A DNA stretch of 64,000 bases. Origin: DASQPA01 sp963757335 (GTDB lineage: Bacteria > Acidobacteriota > Thermoanaerobaculia > Multivoradales > UBA5704). The notes beneath the pieces are model-generated. The model was given only the letters and a program-made list of their open reading frames with translations. It was not told the origin of the DNA and did not search any database. The stretch covers positions 186,001 to 250,000 of the forward strand of contig CAVWRJ010000024.1 of the NCBI GenBank assembly GCA_963757335.1. The letters are read 5' to 3'. This document shows, piece by piece, positions 55,154 through 62,607 of this stretch; positions within the stretch are counted from its first letter, which is position 1; every line of letters begins with the position of its first letter. Position numbers and translations under genes: made by a program.

Positions 55154-55950
55154 TCACGCCACCCCGGCCATCCGGCCGGTCGCCTCGAGAGAGGGAGCCG
55201 GCAGGAGCAGGGGGACGACAGTGAGCTTGACCTTGCCGTCGGGGCTCTCCATCAACACGGGCGCACCATGCCGCTTCCGACCCCAAACCCAGCCGGGCTC
55301 GGACTGCGGCAGGCGGATCGAGAAGCCAAGCTCCGGGTTGCTGTAGGTGCGGTCCCCGGAGGAGAGATGGCTCTGGACTTCCGCGTCGGGGGGCACGCGG
55401 AAGAAGGTGATGCTGTCGAGGATGGAAAGGACCGCCGCCTCGTTCGCCGGCCAGAGCTCGGCCAGCACGTCGGCCCGAGCCGTCACCAGGTAGTTGTCGC
55501 GCCCATAGAGCCGATCGACCGAGTGCAGCCGCCGGTCTCGCACCGTGAGCTCCGATTGCAGCTCATACCACTCCTTGGCGCCGCGCTCGATTCGCTCGGA
55601 GCGGAGAATCGTGACGTCGGACATCAGGCCGGAGTGCCGCTTTTTCATCGCCTCGGCGATGGCCTTCCCCAGCCTTTCGAGCGGCGGAGAGGAGCCTTCC
55701 TCCCGTTCGGAGATCGAGATCAGCACCTTTCCCGGACCGGCGATCCGTAGGAGGTGCTCGCCGTCGTTCGGTCGCGAGAGGCCCCAATCCTTTCCCGGGA
55801 CCTGGAGTGAGAAGCCATGCTCCGTATCGGTGTAGGTGTGGCCGTCGGCGCCGAGTTCCACGGGCTGCCGCGCCGCCAGATCGGAGGGCGCCGGCTTCCC
55901 CTCCAGGACGGCCAACTTCGGAGTGATCTTGAGCGCCGCATAGGTTGCGG
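55154..55950 (-). pseudogene. PsbP/DUF1795-like protein with broken ends
   Basis: The frame encodes two related modules. The first is YTDTEHGFSLQVPGKDWGLS with ILDSITFF at its end; the second starts YSNPELGFSIRLP and stops early at 55154. In another frame downstream the sequence reads REVWDEYRREASVDPG, which looks like its true continuation, so a frame break near 55160 is likely. At its 5' end it is out of frame with the signal-peptide segment at 55940-56243. Two breaks within 800 bp suggest decay or assembly errors. Function unknown. Confidence 0.5.
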
Positions 55951-56243
55951 AAGGCCTGAAGCGTCGTCGCGTAGGTGTGATCCGCGGACGCGGCGTTGGC
56001 GAAGCTCGGTCCCCAGAAGAGGAAGACCACACGGGCGGAGGGGATAATCGGCCCGCCGAGGAAATTCAGGTTCACTCCGCTGGGGAGCTGCTGGGAGTTG
56101 GGACGCGCGACGCCGCGCGCCGGAGTGGCGATGATGTGGCCGGCCGAGGGGGGCGGCGCCAGGGTTTCCGGGGCATTCTGCGCCAGGAGACCGGCGGCGA
56201 AGGAGGAGAGGACGAGCGCGGCGACCGGGACGATTCTTTTCAT
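55940..56243 (-). pseudogene. Exported-protein N-terminus, truncated or fused out of frame
   Basis: ATG 56243 opens a signal peptide (IVPVAALVLSSFAAGLLAQ), then PSGVNLNFLGGPIIPSARVV, FLFWGPSFANAASADHTYAT and TLQAFRN. The wording resembles secreted proteins with a conserved F-W-G-P-S block. After TLQAFRN the frame runs into unrelated residues, while the neighbouring frame carries the PsbP-like protein. Either one gene with an indel at about 55945, or a deletion fusion of two genes. Confidence 0.5.
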
Positions 56244-56431
56244 GGCAACTTCCTTCCTGCAAAGCTGTACAGACACTCGCGGTACTGCTCGGGCGTCAAT
56301 AGGCCTCAAGAGCTGCGGCGGGCTCTCCGGGCCCCGACGCCGAGCGGCTTCTTCGAATCACGCAAATATAGTTATACTGCGATTGAAGCATGGTCGCAAG
56401 TAGGTCTGGACCCCGGCTGCCCGAGAGGTTC

Positions 56432-58052
56432 CTACGGCAGCAGCTGGATCGGGATCTCGTGCCAGTAGTCGGTGCCGCTGACGCGGACGACGAGGACGAG
56501 GGAGGGCTGCTGGTCGGGGGGAAGGATCCCGCCCACCCCGGAGAAGGCGAGGCCGGGGAGGTGGCCTACCGCCAGCAGGGCGAGCAGACCGGCATCTTGC
56601 GAGCGGTCGAAGCCGTAGAAGGCGCTGCCGACGCGGAGCCAGAGCGACTGCGGTGCCATCTGGGGGGGGAGGCCGCCCGAAGCGGTGAGATCGACGAACA
56701 GGGTGTCGCCCTCCGGCGCGCCCTCCTGCTGCCGGTTGCCGTGGCAGGGCACGCAGGGGTCGACGCCGGGCTGCGGGCCGTTGCCGGCGTCGGCGTAGAG
56801 GACAGGGAGCGGCGGCATGTGGGAGGCGGGCCCGGTCAGCTCCAGGGTGAAGCCGGCGTACTGGTTGCGGGTGAGCGGAATCGTCCCCAGGGCACGACCG
56901 AAGAGGGTCTGCGGACCTTCGAGCTCGGAGCCGGCGAGCTCGACACCGTCTACCGCGAGGGCAAAACCGTTGGCCGTGGCGATGGGGGTAAAGCGGGCTC
57001 CCTGCTCCGGGGACCGATCGGGGAGCTTGCCGCCGTTGGCGAGCGTACCGCCGAGCCAGCCGGTCAAGAGCGCCGCTGCGTAGGAGCTCCCCGGCGGCGC
57101 CGGCCAGTAGGGGGTGCCGCCGTTCTCCGCCGGCGTCGAGAGATAGACGCCGTAGCCCAGCATCAACGCCTGGGCTGACGGCGGGGTTTGCGACGAGGGG
57201 CGGGACTCCTGCCGAGACTGGTAGTCGGCGAGGTCGAGCGCTCCCACCGAGACGACGTCCGGGCTCGAGGCGGGGAAGAGCAGCTCGCGGTGATTGCCCG
57301 CCGCGGCCACCGGGAGGATGCCCTCGGCGGCGAGCTGGGAGAGCACCTGGCGGACCGCGCAGCCGAGGCTGGGAACGAGCGAGCAGTCGGGCTCCGCCGC
57401 CTTGTGCCGGCCGAAGCTCAGGTTGACGGCGAGCGGCCGGTCGCCGGGCGGCGACGCCGCCAGGGCGCAGAGCTGGAAGAGCACATGGATGTCGGAGACC
57501 GACGGCACCCACTGGCTGAGCGCACCCGTCATGGTGAGGTCGTAGAGCTTGACGTCCAGACGCTGATCCGAGGCTTCCTGAATCGTCGCCGCGACGCTCC
57601 AGCCATGCGTCGTCGGCCAGTCGAGGATGGCGACCCAGGGCCGGGCCGAGGACCGGCCGAGGCAATGGCCCATGGCGCAGGGGAAGGAGGCCGGCAGGGG
57701 CGGCGTCGTCTCGACGGGAATGGGGGACGGCACCTCGCTCGCCCCGACGGTGGGGCAGTCGCCGCTGTAGTGCAGGCTCGACTTGCCGAAGACGAAGGAG
57801 CCCACGCCGCCGCAGGCGACGACCTGGGGTTTTTCGCCTCCCGCCGCCGTGATCGACCCGGCCGCGGACTGGCAGCCCACCGGCAGCTGGAGCCAGCTCA
57901 CCGCGGTTCCCACCGCCTGGGCTCCCAGGGGCGTGCCGGCCAGGGGCGCCCCGGCGAGGAGGAGGGCGGCGCCGCCCAGAATCCGCCCGCCAGCCGCGGC
58001 CCCCGTGCCGGAGCTTCCAGAGATTCCCAAGAGTCCACCGTGGTGCGTTCAT
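56432..58052 (-). CDS. Subtilase-like (S8) exported protein with a CXXCH motif
   Basis: About 540 residues. ATG 58052 overlaps the stop of the upstream gene and has GAGGGAGAGCG in front. After some 15 residues the frame shifts at a GGGGG near 58005 into a signal peptide (GRILGGAALLLAGAPLAGTP). Subtilase features: Asp in VAILDW, His in TTHGWSVAATI only four residues later, PVAAAGN with the oxyanion Asn, and Ser in PGSSYAAALLTGW. The close Asp-His spacing is not that of standard subtilisins. A C-terminal DPCVPCHGNRQQ holds a CXXCH that could bind heme or metal. Third gene of the sigma-CHAT operon. Confidence 0.75.
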
Positions 58053-58903
58053 CGCTCTCCCTCCTCTGCCGGCGGATCGTCCCGCAGCAGGGTGACCGTC
58101 AATGGATAGACGAGCCGCCCGGGTGCCCGCAAAGCGCGGGCGGGGTCCTCTCCCGGCGTGACCTTCACGCGGGCGGGCAGCTCTTTTTCAATCGAGACGA
58201 CGGCGTAGAGCGGGTAGACGCCAGGGGTGCGGGTCGCCAGCACCGCGGCCGCGGTGCCGGCGAAGGTCGCGCTGCCGCGATCGCTCGCCAGACGCACCTC
58301 CTCCGGCTGGCGGACGCGGCGGAGCGCGCCGTCCTCCCGCCTGAAGAGGGTAAAGGAGAGCCCGGCGGGGCTCTCCCCGCGCGGCCGGAGGGAGATTCGC
58401 AGCGCGGTCTCCGGGTGGGCTTCGAGCACGCTCGGCACCGCCTCCGGCGAGCGCACCTCGGCGAGGCCGCGGGCGGCGACGTCGAAGGCCAGGCCGCGCG
58501 GCAGCCCATCCGGACGGGGGAGGAGGACGAGCAGGGCGAGCACGATGGTCGCCGCCACCGCCGCCACCGCCGCCGCGGCGGACAGCCAGGGCGCTCGCCG
58601 GCGCGGCCGCCGCTGCCCCTGCCGAGCGGCCTCGCCGAGGACGGCCCGGCGGACCCGCTTGAGCGGCAGGCTGCGATCGATGCCGGCGAGCGCGAGCAGG
58701 CGACGCCGGCCGGCGGCGCTCCGCGCCAGGAGGCCCTCCACCTCACGGGCCTCCTCGGCGGTCAGCCGGCCCTCGCGGTAGGCGGCGAGCCGCTCGTCGG
58801 CCGGCGCCTCGCCGTCGCCGTCCGGCTCCTGGTCGGCGAGGGCGCGGAGGAGCCGGTCGACTTCGGCCGGCGTCTCGTCTCGGTTGGGGCCGCGGTCTCT
58901 CAT
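58049..58903 (-). CDS. One-TM anti-sigma-like protein
   Basis: 284 residues. N-terminal cytosolic helices (DRLLRALADQEPDGDGEAPA, DERLAAYREGRLTAEEAREV) resemble the front of anti-sigma proteins that lack zinc His/Cys. One membrane segment at about 106-128 (WLSAAAAVAAVAATIVLALL), then a 150-residue extracytoplasmic beta-rich domain (FDVAARGLAEVRSPEAVPSV onwards). Its ATG lies inside the stop of the sigma-CHAT gene (ATGA), and its stop overlaps the subtilase ATG, so all three are translationally coupled. Assignment as anti-sigma rests on context and helix pattern, not on a proven motif. Confidence 0.7.
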   Translation of the reverse strand: MRDRGPNRDETPAEVDRLLRALADQEPDGDGEAPADERLAAYREGRLTAEEAREVEGLLARSAAGRRRLLALAGIDRSLPLKRVRRAVLGEAARQGQRRPRRRAPWLSAAAAVAAVAATIVLALLVLLPRPDGLPRGLAFDVAARGLAEVRSPEAVPSVLEAHPETALRISLRPRGESPAGLSFTLFRREDGALRRVRQPEEVRLASDRGSATFAGTAAAVLATRTPGVYPLYAVVSIEKELPARVKVTPGEDPARALRAPGRLVYPLTVTLLRDDPPAEEGER

Positions 58904-61900
58904 CTACTGGTGGGGAGTGAGCGGCGGGGGAGTTTGCCCCCCTCCAGGCCCCCGATAGCCCCGATGGCCCCGATGGCCCCGGCGGCCCCGGCGGCCCTGG
59001 CGGTTCCGGCAGCATGGAGAAGGAGGATGGCGCCCCAGACCCGGGGCGGTTGGCGGGAGCGGAGAGCCGCCAGGCCGGCGGCGTGGGCAGCGGGGACGGT
59101 CGAGGAAGCGGCGAGGGCACGATAGAACTCCTGGTTGTAGAGGAAGGCGGCATCGTCGGGGATGAGACCGCGGGTGGCCACGACCCAGCCGGCTCCGAGC
59201 CGGGTGAGGAGCCCGCCGAGGCCGTACTGTCCGCTGTCCGCCGTCGTCGGCCAGCTCGCCGTTCGACAGCCGCTCAGGTTGGCGAAGCTCCGGGGCGCCG
59301 GCAGGCGCGACCACTCGGTCAGGCTGAGCGGGCCGTCGGCGAGCTCCAGCCGCGACATTTCGGGGAAGATCGGATCGTAGCTCGCGTGGGCGTCGACATG
59401 CAGCCAGAGAGCGTCGGCGAGCGCCCCGCGGACGGCCGCCCGGGTAGCCGCGGACCCTCGCAGCACCCGGCTGTCGGGAAAGAGCCGCCGGTAGGTCGCG
59501 AGCGAGCGCTCGGCCCCCCCGAGGTCCTCGGTCGGGTCGACGACGAAGAGCGGGCGCTGGGCCGGGCTGCCGCCGACCGCCGCCCGCGCTCCCGCCGTCG
59601 CGATGGCGACCGTCGTCATTTCGCCGAGAAAACGGCGGCCGCCGAGCGGGGCGGGGAGCGGCAGCGCCGCGAGCGGCAGGAGCTGCAGCGCGCCGTGGAG
59701 GGCGAAGGTCGTCACCTTCTCGAGCGCCTCCGGGTGAAGCGGGAGGACGGCCGCGGCGAGCGGACCGGCGAGGGCACGCCAGCGCGCCTCGTCCGTTCGC
59801 GGGTTCCGGGAGGATGGGGCCTCGCCGGCATCGATCTCGGCGGCGAGAGCGTGGAGCGCCGCCAGCCGCTCCCGGCGCGGGAAGGGGGTCCGGCGTTCGA
59901 CTTCGACCTCGCCGGCGGCGTCGTGGCCGTGGCGGCCGAGCAGCACGATCTCGTCCTCGACCGTGAAGGCGCGGAAATCGACCCCGCGATCGTCGGCCGG
60001 AGTGGGCGCGGCGCAGCCCGGCCACTCCCGCGAGAGCAGCCGGAGCTGCTCTTCGAGCGCCACCCGGAGATCGGCGGCCTGCCGTTCCCCGTTGCTCGCG
60101 GCTAAATGCGGCAGGGAGCGGAGCTGGTGGCGGAGGCCAGCGGATTCGCGGTCGATCACGGCCCAGCGGCGCGCCTCCTCGCCGCGGGCGAGCTCCCGGC
60201 AGCGGTCGCGCTCCCGCTCCTGAGCGGAGAGCGAGTCGAGGCGGAGGAGGAGGCCCCAGGCGGCTTGCGGATCGCCGCGCTCGATGGCGACCCGCGCCGC
60301 TCGCGCGAAGTCCTCGGCCCGCTCGCCGGGGCCGAGCGGCAGGCGCTGATCGAGGCCGGCGGCGATCCGCTCGTGCTCGCTCAAGGCGGCGTCGAAGGCG
60401 CGGGCGGCCGCCGCCAGGTCCCCGGCGGCCCGGTGGGCGCGCCCCTGGCAGCTCGCGCGGGCGGCGGCGAGCTCGGGGTCCGCGGTCTCGATCGCGCCGC
60501 AGGAGGCGAGGGCGGCCGCCGGCTCCCCCCGCTCCAGGGCCGCGAGCCCGTCGAGCAGCGAGCTCCACCCGGCGAGCGTCCGCGCCGCGGCCTGCCCGGT
60601 CCCCGGCGCCGCGGCGAGACGGCGCGCCTCGGTGATCGCGGGCCGGGGATCGCCGCCGGTCCGCAGCTCCAGGTAGGCGAGATTGATCCGCTGGTTGGCG
60701 GCCTCGTAGGGATCGCCCGCGGCGGCGCTGGCGGCGAGGGCCGGGAGCGCGGCGAGGAGCTCGGACTTGGCGTGCGCCAGCTGCTCCGGGGCCGCGTCCG
60801 CATGGAGGAGGGTGAGCCAGGCGAGCTGCAGGCGGCCGTCGAGGACGATCTCCGGATCGCAGCCGAGGCTCGGCGCGGCGGCGAGCACGTTCCCCACCCG
60901 CGCCAGCGCCTCCTCCGGCGCCCCCGCCTGGGCGAGGAGGTCCGCCTGCTGCAGCACGACGGGGAGGAGGGAGGGGTCGGCGACCCGCCCGGCCCGCTCC
61001 GCGGCGCTCTCGAAGGCCAGCCAGGCGGCGCCCCGGGAGCCGCTCGCGAGAGCCAGCCGGCCGCGCTGGTAGGCGAGCTGCGCCGCGCGGGCGAGAGCGG
61101 CGTCCCCCCCGAGCCAGGCCGGGAGCCGGGACAGCCGGTCCCGCGCCGCGGCGAGCGCCTCGGGGGTGCCCTCCTGGGTGAGGAAATGGGTGGCGACCAG
61201 CTGCAGCCGCGCCGCGGTCAAGGGCAGGGCAGGGCTGGCACCCGCGGCGAGCGCCGCGAGCGCATCGAGGCGGTGGAGGAACTCGGCGAGGGGGAGAGAC
61301 GGCCGCGCCGCGACCAGGGCATGCCAGCGCGCGTCCGCCCGATCGAGGGGGCCGCTGTCGGGCTGGTAGGCGATGTCCCGGCACGGCAGGCTCCGGAGCG
61401 TGCCGTCGAAGCGGTCGATCAGCCGGCCGCAGAGGGCGATCCGGGAGGAGGCGCGGAGCTTTTCCGGCACCGCGCCGTCGAAGCAGAGGGTGGGACCGAC
61501 GCGGACGGCGGCGGCGAAACCGGTCGGCGACTCCTCTCCAGCGAAGGTGAGCGCCGCCTCCCAGCGGCTGGTGTCCTCCCCGGCCGGCACGGCGAAGCAG
61601 AGGCCGACCTTGTCATGGCGTCCCATCACCAGGGGCAGGGCCCGGCCCGTGGGCGGGAGGAGAACCTCGCGGTGTCCGCGAACCACGGCTCGGACCGGCA
61701 GGCGCGGCGGCTGGCTGCGGCAGGCGGAGGCGGCGAAGAGCAGGAGGACGACAGTGAGGGCCGATAGCCAGGTGGCGGGTCGCAGACCCAGATGATCGAG
61801 GCAGTGCTCGACCGCCTCGTTGAGCGACTGGCGGAGCTTGTAGGTCGCCTTGCGGGACCAGCCGGTCGCGGCAGCGGTCTCCTCGGGAGTCAGGCCGTCG

Positions 61901-62385
61901 ACGTAGCGCAGCTTGAAGTAGAGGTAGAGCCGGGTCCCTTTCGCGGCGAGGCAGCCGTCGAGCCGCGCCAGGGCGTCGCGGGCGATGGCAGAGCGCTCGG
62001 CCGGCGGCTCGCCGGCGGCGAGCGGCGCCTCCGGCAGGGGCAGCACCCGCCGCGACCAGACCGAGCGGCGCAGGTTGGCGGCGACGCCGCAGGCGAGGTC
62101 CCAGAGATATCGCTTGAGCTCAGGGAGAGCCGGGGCACCGGCGGGCTGGTCGGCGAGGACGCCGCGGAGCAGGCGCGCTCCGTCGCGGAGGCAGAGGAGA
62201 AAGGTCTCCTGGAGAACATCGGCGGCGTCGGGACCGCCGGGATAGCCGTAGCGCCGGCCGAGGCGCCGATAGAGGTCGGGAGCGACGGTGTCGTAGAGCC
62301 AGGCGGCGGCATCGGGATCGCCGGCGGCCAGGCGCTCGGCGATCTCGTGGGCCTCGGGATCGTCAGCGCCAGCGATGTCGCGCAC
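58900..62385 (-). CDS. ECF sigma factor fused to TM-TPR-CHAT protease
   Basis: 1,161 residues from GTG 62385 (a longer frame to 62574 runs into repeat DNA). Residues 10-70: sigma region 2 (LAAGDPDAAAWLYDTVAPDL, DAADVLQETFLLCLRDG). 130-200: sigma region 4 (YVDGLTPEETAAATGWSRKA, YKLRQSLNEAVEHCLDHLG). 204-221: one TM (TWLSALTVVLLLFAASAC, lipobox-like Cys). 400-850: TPR-like helices. 930-1130: CHAT domain with His in LHVDAHASYD and Cys in LSGCRTAS, plus FYRALAA and WGAILLLHAAG at the end. No internal start fits a separate CHAT gene. Topology would place sigma inside and TPR-CHAT outside. The tail is Ala/Gly repeats. Confidence 0.85.
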   Translation of the reverse strand: MRDIAGADDPEAHEIAERLAAGDPDAAAWLYDTVAPDLYRRLGRRYGYPGGPDAADVLQETFLLCLRDGARLLRGVLADQPAGAPALPELKRYLWDLACGVAANLRRSVWSRRVLPLPEAPLAAGEPPAERSAIARDALARLDGCLAAKGTRLYLYFKLRYVDGLTPEETAAATGWSRKATYKLRQSLNEAVEHCLDHLGLRPATWLSALTVVLLLFAASACRSQPPRLPVRAVVRGHREVLLPPTGRALPLVMGRHDKVGLCFAVPAGEDTSRWEAALTFAGEESPTGFAAAVRVGPTLCFDGAVPEKLRASSRIALCGRLIDRFDGTLRSLPCRDIAYQPDSGPLDRADARWHALVAARPSLPLAEFLHRLDALAALAAGASPALPLTAARLQLVATHFLTQEGTPEALAAARDRLSRLPAWLGGDAALARAAQLAYQRGRLALASGSRGAAWLAFESAAERAGRVADPSLLPVVLQQADLLAQAGAPEEALARVGNVLAAAPSLGCDPEIVLDGRLQLAWLTLLHADAAPEQLAHAKSELLAALPALAASAAAGDPYEAANQRINLAYLELRTGGDPRPAITEARRLAAAPGTGQAAARTLAGWSSLLDGLAALERGEPAAALASCGAIETADPELAAARASCQGRAHRAAGDLAAAARAFDAALSEHERIAAGLDQRLPLGPGERAEDFARAARVAIERGDPQAAWGLLLRLDSLSAQERERDRCRELARGEEARRWAVIDRESAGLRHQLRSLPHLAASNGERQAADLRVALEEQLRLLSREWPGCAAPTPADDRGVDFRAFTVEDEIVLLGRHGHDAAGEVEVERRTPFPRRERLAALHALAAEIDAGEAPSSRNPRTDEARWRALAGPLAAAVLPLHPEALEKVTTFALHGALQLLPLAALPLPAPLGGRRFLGEMTTVAIATAGARAAVGGSPAQRPLFVVDPTEDLGGAERSLATYRRLFPDSRVLRGSAATRAAVRGALADALWLHVDAHASYDPIFPEMSRLELADGPLSLTEWSRLPAPRSFANLSGCRTASWPTTADSGQYGLGGLLTRLGAGWVVATRGLIPDDAAFLYNQEFYRALAASSTVPAAHAAGLAALRSRQPPRVWGAILLLHAAGTARAAGAAGAIGAIGAIGGLEGGKLPRRSLPTSR

Positions 62386-62460
62386 GGCGTGATCGTAGCC
62401 GAAGCGATCAGAGAGCGGAAGCCGGCTTCCCGCCCTGCCGGCCGGGGGTACGGGGTCCGT

Positions 62461-62515
62461 TTGAACCTGCGAGCGGGCTCCTTCGGGCGCTTCGCGCAGC
62501 CAGTCGCTCGTCCCG
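62461..62515 (+). repeat. Interspersed palindromic element, copy E (arms degraded)
   Basis: AACCTGCGAGCGGGCTCCTT then CGGGCGCTTCGCGCAGCCAG and TCGCTCGTC: core as in copies A-D. I find no well-paired outer arms here. It lies between the sigma-CHAT gene and the divergent GH5 gene. Confidence 0.6.
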
Positions 62516-62607
62516 GGGGGCAATCGTCGTTCCCGGTGACTCCCACTGGATTGGAAGCAGTCACGGCGGTGCAAGACGCCCGCCGTCCATCCCGGGAGTC
62601 ATGAAAG

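Noticed and set aside
62386..62574. N-terminal extension of the sigma-CHAT protein
   Set aside because: The added residues are encoded by palindromic element E and have no sigma homology; GTG 62385 precedes sigma region 2 directly.
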